Assembly (NCBI RefSeq): GCF_030411735.1
Contig: NW_026848140.1
Location: 682,001 to 746,000, forward strand
DNA length: 64,000 nucleotides
Direction of reading: 5' to 3'
DNA from: Phialemonium atrogriseum
Lineage: Eukaryota > Ascomycota > Sordariomycetes > Cephalothecales > Cephalothecaceae
Part shown: positions 12,152-23,800 of the stretch, piece by piece
Position numbering within the stretch: the first letter of the stretch is position 1
Layout of the letters: every line of letters starts with the position of its first letter
Position numbers and translations under genes: made by a program
The notes under the pieces: generated by a model
Told to the model about the DNA's origin: nothing
What the model saw: the letters and a program-made list of their open reading frames with translations, nothing else
Database searches by the model: none

Positions 12152-12959
12152 GGCCTGTTCAAGCAATCACCAGCAATCGTGGGAGGGATTAGGTTGGCCA
12201 GCTGTATCTATTGCAAGGACCTAATCTTTCTTCGTCGGGTTGTTTCTACCGGAACTGGGATGTATATCCCATGTTCATCTCAAGTCATCCAGGGGTATCA
12301 CGATTCAAAGCCCGTGATGAGCCGGGTCGCCACGGGTGCCAAGCAGGCGTGGTGAAAGAGCGGGGAAGGTGGAACGGAACAGGGTGGGTGCATCGTAACA
12401 AACGGATAGGTAATGGGTTCTTCATTATATGTACCAATGTCGCAACATGCTCGATTCGTCTTATCATCATCTGTTTTAGCTGGTTCTCATCATAGACCTG
12501 GTGATGGGGGCAAAGCATTGTAGTTTTAAGTTGGCAATAAATCTGCTTTCACCTCAGGGAATAGTCTTCTCTATTGAGTGCGTCCGCCCCTGATGCAAGC
12601 CCTTCCCTCATCCCCTCACACCTCGGTCCCCGGAGCCCGACCGAGAGCCACGACATATGAAATTCCATGAAATGCAAACGGGAAAATAAAATATGTACCA
12701 TAAAATAAGTGGAAGAGAAGCGGCCTCCCCAGAAAATTAAAAATGCTCCTTGTAGTTAAATTTACTCCCCAAGGCTGTCTCTGTCGTTTTTCGTATATCA
12801 GACAGACAGACACACACACACACACACACATACACATCACCCATACTATGTATGACCGGGGAAGTCGATAGGTATTTTACATGTACATGTACAATGGAAT
12901 CGAAGCCGGAGGATCCACCGTAAAAGCCCCCCTTGGATTCATACTGTGGATGGGGGTTT
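12152..12959. other. Convergent intergenic stretch
   Basis: This is the 3' side of both VMA3 (+) and ERG4 (-). Apart from a CA microsatellite at 12801-12830 nothing stands out. Confidence 0.5.
12801..12830. repeat. GACA/CA microsatellite
   Basis: GACA repeats run into about ten CA units, just 3' of ERG4. Confidence 0.95.
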
Positions 12960-14753
12960 TTAGATGACATACTAGAGAGGGACAAGGTCAGTCAAGGAAT
13001 ATCCCGCCAGAAAAGGGTTGGTTGGATGAGAGCGATAGATAAAAACCAGGGACGAGGGAGAAACATGACTCACCGGGATGAACAGGTACGGCACCCTGGC
13101 CTCGTACTCGCGCCACGCGTCGCCGTACTTTGCGCGGCAGCGCTCGATGTCGCGTGCGGCGCGGTGGGCGATCATGCAGCAGAAGAAGAAGGGGTAGAAC
13201 CAGGGGAAAGGGCTGCGGAAGCCGGTGATGAGCCCCCAGCAGATGGCGAAGTAGGCGTCGCAGGCGTAGTGGACCTTGCGGGCGAGGCCGTACCAGCCGT
13301 CGACGAGGATGGTGTCGCCGCGCGCCGACGTGATGGTCGCCGGGTCGCGCACCGTCTGCCACGGCAGCTGCGGGAAGGTCCGGCGCGGCACGAGGGTGCC
13401 GCGCTCCGCGGCCCGGAAGCGGTTCTTTTGGCTGTTGCAGCTGTCCCACACCCAGTAGACGAAGAGGTACGAGAGGTAGAGCGCCGCGAGTGCGTACGGG
13501 TTCCACCGGTACGTCGACGGCGCCTGGTTGGCCAGGTAGATGGTGCAGTGGCAGTACGACAGCGGGACGCCGGCCAGGTTCCAGAAAATGAGCATGAACC
13601 CCCACTTCTCGTAGTACATGTCCCAGGTGGTGACGATGAGCTCCTCGCCCTTGGAGCACGCGTTGGCGTACAGGTAGTGCGCCATGACGACGAAGCCGAC
13701 CTCGCCGCTGACGTAGCCGTACTGCTCGTACTGGCGCGCCGCGGCGCCGCACGAGAGCAGGAACAGGATGAACCAGGGCAGGCGCACCTCGAAGAACATC
13801 TTGAAGTCGAGGATGCCGAACATGCGCGGGTTCAACTCCGCGCCCATGAAGAAGTCGTAGATGGGGTATCCCGTCATCCGGTGCGTGGCCCCGCGGGCAA
13901 ATGCCGAGATGTAGGCCACGATGCTGACGAGGAAGCCCGAGAGGATCGCGACAGACATGAGCGGGCCGAACTCGTCGATGATGGTGTACAGCGGGAACAG
14001 GCCCGAGAAGTGCAGCCCAGCGGCCAGGGCGATGGTCGTGTAGAAGGACGCGTAGGCCGAGCAGTAGTACTTCATCTGCTTGCCACCCTCGTGAGCGAGA
14101 GGCTTGCCGTAGGCCCAGATGCCGGGGAGGAGACAGTAGCAGGCGCCCTCGAAGACGAGGAATGTCCAGTATATGGCCCAGGCCCGGGCGTGCGGGAAAG
14201 CGCCGGTGTAGACAAGGTTGAAGAGGTGCTCGGCAAACTCGCCCCAGCTCTGGTCGGCCGACCGCGATGGGAACTTGCCGTTGTAGTAGGTCGCCCCTAT
14301 CCACATATACCACATCAAGAGGGGGAAGCAAAGCATCATGGTCGCTGTGCCCAGGGAGCCGCCGAACTCAAACTTTCCAGAGTAGTCGACCTTGGGGTCC
14401 AACCCAGCCTTCCAACCGTCGATCACGTCTTCCCCGGCGTGGCCATTAGCGTGGCCATTAGCGTGACCATTGGCATGGCCGTTGCCGTTGGCAGTACCCT
14501 GCAGTTTCTTGGGGGTGCCGTTGGCCTTGACCTTGGGATCCGTGCCCAGCAGCTGCTCTGGAGAGGAGGTGGCCTCGGTGGACACGTCATCTTCGTCGAT
14601 GTGCTCGATGAATTTGGCAGTGCCGCGCCTCCGGAGAGTGCCTTTGCGCTTGGCACCCTCGGCCGCCGAGCTCGAATCGCCGTCGAGGTCAGAACCGTCA
14701 GTCGGGGCTTGGGACTTGCGGCGCGTAGAACGGTGACCAGGCGTTTCAACCAT
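12960..14753 (-). CDS. ERG4: Erg4-type C-24(28) sterol reductase
   Basis: Two exons, 14753-13074 and 12971-12960, with a 102-bp phase-0 intron (GTGAGT...CTAG), give 563 aa. The last exon is 12 nt and adds Tyr-Val-Ile-stop, completing the family-typical C-terminus VPYLFIPYVI. Both ERG4/ERG24 signatures are present: GYPIYDFFMGAELNPR at about 295-310 and HRAARDIERCRAKYG at about 530-544. About eight hydrophobic spans start near residue 135. Erg4 carries out the last ergosterol step, reducing the C-24(28) double bond with NADPH in the ER membrane. The length and C-terminus fit Erg4 better than the C-14 reductase Erg24, but the two are paralogues. The N-terminal ~125 residues are hydrophilic and include a GHAN repeat (four copies, residues 92-107) encoded by 12-bp tandem units. 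Confidence 0.9.
14425..14480 (-). repeat. ERG4: 12-bp tandem repeat coding GHAN in ERG4
   Basis: About four near-perfect 12-bp units encode Gly-His-Ala-Asn repeats in the hydrophilic N-terminal extension. A repeat of this kind can change copy number without breaking the frame. Confidence 0.85.
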
Positions 14754-16494
14754 GCCCTCGAAGAGTTCCTTCTTCCTTTCCGCAAGTCAGTAAACGCGGG
14801 GTTTCATGTGAGCTTCAGACCAGAGTGTGTTGGGACAGGTTGGGCTCAGGAATCTAATCAGTCCACCAAAATGCCAGCGAGCCTGCCAGCTAAACATTCC
14901 GCGCAGGTAGGTCTTTTTTCGTTACACCTGTCCGTCCCGAAGCCACACGGAGATACAATGCAAATGATGGAGATGAATTGGACACTCTGGCTCTATTTTT
15001 GTTATTTTTTTTTGGCTCAAACTTACCTCGGCGTCTGTCTGAGGGAGTATCTGGTCGACATGTTGGGCCAGATCTGTCGCGACTTATATTACTTATTCGT
15101 GTCGCGGAATGGCCGGTCTGGATTTGGTTCCCAGGTCAGATCTGGAGGTTGCTGGAGGCGTAGGCCGAGGCCGAGGGAGTGAAGAGGCGGGACGAGGAGC
15201 GGTGAGGGAAACCCAGCGTTTGGATCAGCTCGTTTGCTGCATCGGAGATCTCTGCTGCGATGGATCGCGTGGCGTCTGCAGGATGCAAATGCGACTTCTT
15301 GGGGATTTTTTGTGGTTGTTGACATTTTTGCCTGTTGCTGGTTGGCTGGGTTCCTGCCGAGGCCCACAGAGGCGGGTCGGCAAAGCCAAGCAAAACCCCT
15401 GAATTGGCTACAAACGGCATGTCATCAACCACGCTCCTTCCTCTTCTTAGCTCAAGCTATTATGAGGCACGTCCGATATATGGAATACCAACGCTCGCAG
15501 CCGCAGAATGAAGCTGTAATCAAGTATTCTTGCTGTCAGGCAGATCCTTGGCCCCCCAACCTATTCAAGGCAGCGGTATCGGTGTCTTTCCTGCCCGTCG
15601 TATATGAGCGTTTGACGCAGGTCTCCTTGTAGATACGCTGCTTGTGTGTTTCACCACTTCAATTGACAACTCTGGTCTAGCTATCCATTATCTTATGTAT
15701 TCTACACTATGAGTAGTTGCCTCTTGCCGTTAAGCCACCAACGGCAAAACCATTCACATATTCGGCCCTGGTGTGTGGTCTGGTTGGTTTCCTCGCTGGT
15801 CTTCACGTCGGCCCTCCGGTTGCCATATATCCCACAGCGACGGGCCTATCCCTTCGATGACAAGAACACGCACACAAGTATCGTAGTAGCAGGCGCAATA
15901 CTAGTCGCGGCAAGCTACTTGTAAACATAAATGCTCCCACTGTCAACCACGTCCGTACCCATGGCACTTTGTCGCCAGCCAAAACAGCAGATGGTCCAAG
16001 ATTGATAATATGAGCCATGGCATCAAGGAAGATGGCGTGGACTTCGTTCCAGATGATGGGCCGCACGGAAAACCAATGCTCTCCATCCCACCAGGGAAAG
16101 CATCGGCAACTTGGTGGTAAATCGAAGAGGGTCGACATCGCTGCTTCCCATATATAGCCGTGACCCTGGCTCTTCCTCTCCTGCTAATCCCATATATCAT
16201 TCTCATTGCGTTGGGCTGACAAGGGAGACTCTTAAGACTAGAACGCTCTCGCGCTATGATACGTATCTTTTCTATGATTCTGTGATTCCGTTAGAAAATG
16301 ACCGTCGCCGCCAGGAGTCGCATCCTTGGTTAGATATGGTTTCCGTAACGCTGGAAAGATCAATCCAGCCCATTACAAGAGGGCGTTCTAGGCATGTGGG
16401 ATAGTCTGCCCTAGGAGTGTTCAAACACTGCGGATATGTTAGAACATGTAGATTAAAGCAGAACAAACAGGTAGGTGGGACATGGCTGGGAGCT

Positions 16495-16540
16495 AGGAGA
16501 ACGCAGCCAGAGGAGAACGCAGCCAGAGGAGAATGCAGCC
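16495..16540. repeat. 16-bp tandem repeat, about 2.9 copies
   Basis: The unit AGGAGAACGCAGCCAG occurs twice perfectly, followed by a third partial copy with one C-to-T change. Confidence 0.9.
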
Positions 16541-16714
16541 TGTGGGGAAACAAACCAGGACGCAAGTGTAACTTGCTTGATATAAGAAAAGACATCCAAG
16601 ATTCCATAGCATCCATGGTGCCAAATATTTTTGATAGCCAACTGCCTTCAAGGATCACCACCACATCCTATCCCAAGAGGACAAGGGGATGAAAAAGGAT
16701 AGTCCTTAAATGGC

Positions 16715-17003
16715 AAAAAAGTTGTTGTCAGAGTCTCAGCTGGGAATTGAACTTACCACCTATCGATAGTCAGGACCTGCTGTCGGTGGGGGGGGAGGGG
16801 AACTCATCATGGCTGTGATAACCGGAAGTACCTATTATCAAGACATGGTGCGTCAGCAGGGGACCAAGGGGCGAGGAGTACAAACCTAGCACACATCAGG
16901 GGATGTTTGGGTCTCGTCTCGGTGCTGCCAAATAGTTAGTACTCGGGAGAGAATTAACGAGCGGAATGCTAGCTGAGACTCTGACAACTACGCCACTGGG
17001 CCT
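16715..17003 (-). other. Inverted-repeat element with Pol III-like signals
   Basis: The 18-mer GTTGTCAGAGTCTCAGCT at 16724-16741 recurs as its exact reverse complement at 16971-16988. Read on the minus strand, the right arm sits in TGGCGTAGTTGTCAGAG, which resembles a tRNA A box. Further on are GTTAATTC (near 16950) and GTTCAATTCCC (near 16750), both similar to a B box, and a T6 tract (rc of 16715-16720) follows the left arm. This could be a tRNA-derived SINE, a MITE-like relic or a small Pol III RNA whose ends pair. It does not fold as a normal tRNA, and I do not see RNase P, MRP or SRP RNA signatures. Confidence 0.35.
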
Positions 17004-17855
17004 TATTGAAAGCCATCGCTTGTATTTGGGACTATAAGGTGTGCCCTTCACGATCTCGCCTTCTTCTCCAGGTTCTGGGTCCTCGGCGAGTTCACTGGGC
17101 ACTCGGCGTGGACATTCGGGTTGGGAATCGGCCCAGCACAAGGTCAATTGCCCGAGACGGGGTAACCTGCCAAACACCAGGCGTGAGGCACATGGCTCTG
17201 CTGTGATGTTTGGCACTCTGGCCAGGCTTCCCAGCATAGATAACCGTATAGCTCCTACACAGCAAATTAGCTTGTTTGGAGTCTGATGATATATGAGAAA
17301 TACAGAGCATCAAAGACAGCAATGGCTGGTTAGAGCAGCAGGTAATAAAGGCACAGAGCAGAGCAGAAATCCTGGTTGCTAGAAAATGTGCTGACGATAA
17401 GAAGAGAAGCAGGAATGGGAATTTAGAGGGAAAGGGGCAAGGGCCTTGGTGAGATACTGAGATTTGACTCCCTTACATGAAGCCACATGATAGGCAGGGG
17501 CATAGATATCAGAATGCTTCGCCAACACCCAGATCAGGCGTGTAAAATAAGGGAAGAGGACAAAAGACAAGGCACAATGATCACAAGGCACAGGAGGTTG
17601 AAGACAATGATGGTTGCATGTGTCAGTCATATAAATCGTCAACTCCAATAACCTGCAACAGTTCCCTTCATCGACAGCATTGCCCGTACAAGCTATTACA
17701 AAGCCACACAAGTCATATTCTCATGAGAAACATGAAGAAGAAACATCAGTCATCTCCAAACAGCAAGACATAAACAGCCCAACGCGTGACGGTCCAAGGA
17801 AGAAAACATAAAATCTCGTCACTTCATCAACAACATAAAAGGGGCCCGGGGCACC

Positions 17856-20800
17856 TCACGTAAAGAACCGCTTGATAGCGGCCCTAAACCCAGTCTTCTT
17901 CTCGTCCTTGGCCGCCTTCTCGCGCCTCTCCAGCCTCTTGGACCGGCGCTGCCCCGAGGCCGGTCCCGCCTCAGCCCCGCTGCTCCCGGACTCCCCGCCG
18001 CTCCCGCTCCCGCTCCCGCTCGCCGCCTCCCTCGCCTCCCTGACCGCCTCCTTGACGCGCGCGGCGACCTCCTCCCGCGCCCTCTGCAGCTTGGCCTTGG
18101 TGGCGCCGCCGCCCGAGGAGGAAACGTCCTCGGACCTGCGCCTCGACGACCGCGCCGTCGCGGACCGCTTCAGCTCAACCGACTTGGACCCTGCACCTCC
18201 CCCGTTGGCAGTGGCGGTGGCGTCCTTGGGCGCAAAGTTGCTCTCCAGCACGCTCTGCCCGTTCTTCATGTCGAAGAACTTCTTCGGCGGCGGCGGCGGC
18301 GTCGTCTCTGCCTCCTTGCCGTCGCCCGCGGTGCGGCTGTGCCGCCGCGAGCCGCTGCCGCGGTGGTGGTGGTCCGACGAGCGCTCGCGCGATCCGCTCG
18401 CCTTGGACGCCGACGAGACGGCGCGATCCTTGCCCTTATCCTTGGAGGGCGAAGACGACGAAGGGCCGTCCCTGCCCTTGTCCTGCTGCTCCTCCCTGTC
18501 GCGGGCGAGCCGGCGCTCCTCCTTGCGCTTCTCGTGCGCCGCCTGCTCCTCGGGCGTGCGGCGCCGCCTCTTGGAGTGCGAGCTGCTGGTGCGCGACTCG
18601 TCTCGGTATCCCCCCGCGTCTCCGCTGCCCGACCTGTGCCGGTGGCCGCGGCGCGGGCTGTCCTTGCCGTTGCTGACGTCGCGGTCGCGGTGGGACGAGT
18701 GTCGGCGGGAGGATCTGTTGCTGGGGCGCTTGGGCGACGCCGGTGTCGAGGCTTCCTTGTTGCGCTCGTCGACCTTTGCGGTGGTGGCGGCGGCGGCGGC
18801 AGTGGCGGTCGCTTGCGGAGCGTCCTTGGCCTTGTCTTTGCCTGCGTCGTCTAAGAAGAGGTCAGCAACAGAACTGCGAAGCGCGTCTTCTTGCTCTGGC
18901 CCAATGCTCCTCGTCCTGGTTCTGCCCCTGCTGCCACCGGCCTCGCCTCCGGCCGGGACAACCTCCCGAAGTGGGGCGGCCGGCGTCACCTCGGTTTCCT
19001 CTCGCGCCGCGACAGCCTTAGATGTCAATGTCTCAGGGGCGCGATCCGCGGCTTCGTTGGGTGGACTCGCGAGCCGCGGCGGGCTGTTGGGCACGCTGAG
19101 GGCGTCCGCCGTCGCGTAGATGACCACGGCGGCGGCGACGACCTCCTCGGCTTTCTTGATCGTGTTCCTGCGCTGCTTCCGGAGGCTGCGGGCGCGGCTC
19201 AGCTGCTTAGCCAGAGGGTCGTCAAGATCAGGGATGACCACAGCAGGAGTCGGAGCCCTGAATAGGTCGGTGGTGCTGATTCCCGGCTGGAGTGTCCCGT
19301 AGTCGTGCCTTGGGTCAAGGAACGCATCGTCAGTCTGTGTTCCCTCGCGAACCGAGACGACGATAGGCTCCTTACCCTTCTCTGAGTGATCCTCGGCGGT
19401 TCCCTGCTCCACCACAATGGCCTCGTCCTTCGTGACGGGCTCTTTCTCGATCTTATGGAACGACTCCGACAGCGGAATGTTGTCCTCGATTTGAGAGTAC
19501 TCCATATCCGCAGAGGATAGGGATCGCACCTCTGCTGTTGGCGAGTGTGGTGCTGGAGTATCCTCTACCGTGGTCTGTTCTTGGAGTATGGTAGGAGCAG
19601 CGGACTCTCCAGGAGACGGTACAATACCACGACTCTGAGCGATGGAAGACAACGATGCCACAGCATCGCCCAGGTCGGCTTCCGGACTAGGTTCTGGCAC
19701 AACCTCCTCAGCGGATGGTTGCGTCACTCCTTTCTCGACTTCTTCCGGAACTTCCCCTGCGATTGGCCCAGTGACGGCGCGGTTTGCCACGATCCCAGCC
19801 AGATCAACGGTTTCTGGTCCAGCAGCCTCTGCGACCGACTGTGAGATAACCGGGGCCTCGACGAGGACAATGCTCTCTTCGGCAGGGTGAGTTTCGGGCT
19901 TGCTTTCCTCCTCAGCTGCAGGAACCTCCAGTTGCGCTGGCTCGGAAACACTTTCCGTCGGTTCAGCCGCAGTGGTTTCGCGTGGCGCGTGTTCTTCGAC
20001 ACCAGCAGAGACCTGCTCCTCGCTGGCAGTGGGGATCGCCTCGACTTCGCCATGGTCCGGTGCGGGCTTAAGCTCATCAGCCGTTGCATCGCTTTCAGGT
20101 TCTGCCAAGACAGCCTCAGCAGTCTCTTCCTCGGAAATATTGAGAGGAGTAGTATCGCTTGGCTCCTGAGCTTCCAAAGCATCCGTCTCGACAACCGGCG
20201 CTGCCAGGTCCCGAGAATTGGGGATGGTGGCCGGCTCTTCGTCCTGGATGATAGCTTGACCATCTGTGTCTGAGCTAGCTGGTTCTTCAGAGGTGGTTTC
20301 GGTGGCCACCGGCTGATCCTCCTCGCTGGTGGCTGTTGGAACGGCTGGAGCTTCCGCATTCAAGCCGGAGTCTTCGGCGGGTTGGTCATTGATGTCACCC
20401 TCATTGGCTTTGTCGTCCGACTCAGTTGCGATTTCTCTTGGACCATCGGCTTCTTGCGGAGATTCCTGCACGATTTCTATAACTTCCGGTGCTGGAGCTG
20501 ATTTGTCTTCCGATTCAAGAGAGGGAGCAACCAAATGGCTCTCGGCAATATCATCGGTTGAGACCACTTCACCAGAGGCTGGATCTGACTCGAAAGCTGG
20601 CTGATCATGGACAGTGGGCGCATCTTGAGTTTCATCACCTGAAGCCTGGGCTAGGACTTCAGGGACGGCAACGTCCTCCGTCAGGCTGGGTTCGGCCAGT
20701 AATTGTTCGCTAGAGATTACCTGGTGATCGTTGAGATCCGCGTTCTTGGAGCTATCATCAACTGGAGCAGGCTCAGATTCTTCGACAGTTGACTTAGATG

Positions 20801-23800
20801 ATTCGACATTCTCCGCTTCGAGCACTAGATTGTCGACAGACGCTGACGGTACAACCTCTGCATCGCTGGGTGCTTCTGCCACAGAGTCTGGCTCGACCAT
20901 GACATAGTCGTCAATGGCTTCGCCGTCCTCCTTGACGATGTCCTCTGCGCCCTGGATGGCGACAGGTTCGCTTTCTACCGCGACAGCATCATCTGCGACT
21001 TCGGCCGACTTGGGTGGTTCAGGAGCTTGGTCACTCAGACCACGATCGCTGTCCAGAGCAGGTTCATCGTCCTCAACCACCTCGAGGAGTGTGGCTTCGC
21101 TAGTATCGAGAGCTTCCTGGGTATCGGTCTTCTCCAACGAGCGCTCGCCGTCGTCAACGACGGCCGAATGGCTCAGCTCTGCCTCCTGTATATCAAGGAC
21201 CGCAGTGTCGGGAGCAATGTCGCCAGTGCTATCCTCGGCTTCGTCTGGATTCGCTGGCGCCTCCAGGGAAGTATCCAGAGCAAGTGAGGCATCAGCTGCA
21301 GTTACGGGATCGGAGGCTTCACTCTCTCCCGCTGGTGTTTGCTCATCAATATCTTGATGTGTAGCAGAGCTTGATGCGTGAGGATCGGATTGTGCGAGAC
21401 CATCAACAGCTGGAGATTCGTCTTCTCCCTGCTCCTGGGAAGTTTCAGGGCTAGTCTCGACAGCAGGGGCTTCGCTTGTGAGTGTTTCGGCAAGCACAAC
21501 GTCCTCTTCGGCTTGAACTGAGGCCCCCACGTCATCCGAGTGGTCTTGTGTTACATCCTGAGAGGTTTGTGGTTCCAAGCTCGGTGACTCCGGTTCAGCA
21601 GCCGGCACGATTGTTTCATCTACAACTGGCTCGGAGATTTGGATGGGTGCACCTGTCTCGACGTTCGAGGGAGCCTCCTCGGAGGTAGTGGCAGCTCCGG
21701 CGTCTTCGCTCTCTTGGATCGCCAACGATAGCTTTTCAGTGTCCTCCGATTCCGTGGTTGGCTTTTCGATGTTATCCAATTCGGCAGTTGCTTCCAGAGC
21801 AGTGGCTTCAGCGGGAACGTCGTCAGCTGGTGAGGAGGATTCCTCAGGCACATCATGCACTTCTTTGTCGGAGGATGCCTCAATCGCTTGCGGTGCCTCG
21901 ACCGTCGGCTCTTGGTGGCTTAGAGGCGCCAAGTCCCCATCATCCTCCTCCTTGATGGCAGCCTCTACAGGAAGGTCTGGAGCATCCTGGTGGGTGCTCT
22001 CGTCATCGGTGTGCTGCTCAGACACTGGTTCCGGTTGGACTGAATCTTCTGCATCGTCATTTGGTGATGGGACAGCAGCTTCCTGGTCAGCAGCCGGTTG
22101 GGCATCAGGACCTTCCTGTGTTTCACTAGGCAGGATGCTTTCCTCAGTCGGCTCATCAACCTGCGAGGCAGCAGCGTCTGTGACGGGCAGGTCTTCCACA
22201 TGGACCTCCTCGGAAAGGACAGGTTCATCCAGCGAGGCATCAGCGGTGGTTGAAAAATCCTCAGCAGCCGTGACTGTTTCTAAGGGAGGTTGCTCATCAG
22301 ATGTAGCGGCTGGCAGCACCTCAAGTTCTGCACTGTCGCTAGAGGCAGCGGGGACAGCCTCTGGTTGCGGCTCGCTGATCGGGTTTTCACTTTCGGTGCT
22401 GGCAGTGTCGCCTTGGATTTCCTCAGCAGGGCCTTGCGCAACTTCGGGATTCTGATCCTCGACGGGGAGTTCCTGCTGGATTGGAGTATCTCCCGTAGAT
22501 TGTGGCAGTTCTTCCGCCGCCGCAGCATCTTGGGGTTCTTGAACGCTCGACTCTTCAACATTGGAGTCAGCCACGTCAACCACCGGCTGTAGACTACCGG
22601 TTTCCGTTGATTCGAGCTTTGAATCCTCGGCAGGGGCCAAGGCCCCTGGCGACTCGACATCTGGGCCATCTTCGTGCGGGGGTTGGTCCTCCTGCGGCGC
22701 AACAGAGGGTTCTATGGCGAGAGTGTCGGAGACTAGGTCTGTGGGAAGGTCTTCCGAGGGCTCGCCAGTAGCGTGGTCACCAACATATTCTTCCAAACCA
22801 TCTTCTGTTTGAGTCGACGGCTCTTCCACATCGTCTTCTTTGGGTCTCGTGGTAACGTCAACTTCGCCGCCCGTCGCCTCTTGGTGTGCAGGATCACTCG
22901 AAGGGCCGAGGTCGTCACCATTTGCGTTGCCGGCGACATCAGCCGGAGCCTCTGCCTCGAGGGTTACTGGGGAATCAAGTGCTGACGTCGTTGCCTCCAC
23001 AACCTGATCCTCTGGACTTGTGCTGTCTTCCTCGGCCGTTACTGCGGGCTCGACCTCTCGCTCAACTTGATCAACATGGACAGCCTCCTCAACGGAGGCC
23101 GGGGATTCACTGATCTTCCCCGGCTCTGCGTCCGGAGATGGGTGTTCCGTTGGGGGTTCCGGTGTTGCAGCATCGCTGATTTCTGAGACGGCCTCTACTT
23201 CTGGCAAGGGCTCTTCTGTTTCTGCTCGTGCAACACATTCAGCAGGTACTTGGCCGTCATCCTCAGCTGTGGGCTCTTGAGGTTGTTCAAGTTCGGTGGG
23301 TTGAGATTCGAGAGCTGCAGGCTCGTCCGCTGCCGAGTCACCGACCTCGTTGGCAGCGGTGGTGATCTCGCTGTCTTGTTGTGGCTCATCTGGAACAGCA
23401 TCTTCCACAATCACACCAGAGAGATCGGTGGTAGTATGGTCTGGCGCCGTATCCACGTCTCGCAAGTCCCCGTCGGTTGGTCCTGAAATGCCGGCCGAAA
23501 CCTCCCGCACATCGTCCCCTGGGGTATCAAGCAACGCTGGGTGTTCCTCACCTGTAGATGCTTTAGCACCTTCCTCGGTCCCGTCGTTTGCAGCCGGTTG
23601 CTCTTGGCTTTCCTCCTCGATGGTTGGCATCTCCTTGTCCGTGTTGGCGTCGTCGTCGCTGACTTCCTCATCCTTGCTCTCGGCGGCTGGCTCTTCTTTG
23701 GCCTCTTCGGTCGCGGGTTCTTCTTTGGTCTCTTCCACAGGAGGCTCCTCCTTGTTTTCGACAGCTGGTTCTTCCTTGGCCTCCTCAGCAGCGTCTTCTA

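Larger units (their letters stand above)
14754..17855. other. Gene-free stretch between ERG4 and the giant acidic gene
   Basis: These 3.1 kb contain no reading frame that I can assign. The ERG4 promoter must lie at its left end and the 3' UTR of the giant gene at its right end. A short tandem repeat (16495-16540) and an inverted-repeat element (16724-16988) are described separately. Confidence 0.5.

Noticed and set aside
12933..15182. 749-codon plus-strand open frame opposite ERG4
   Set aside because: It is the antisense shadow of a GC-rich coding exon; composition is Glu/Val/Arg/Ala-rich with no domain, while the minus strand encodes a clear sterol reductase.
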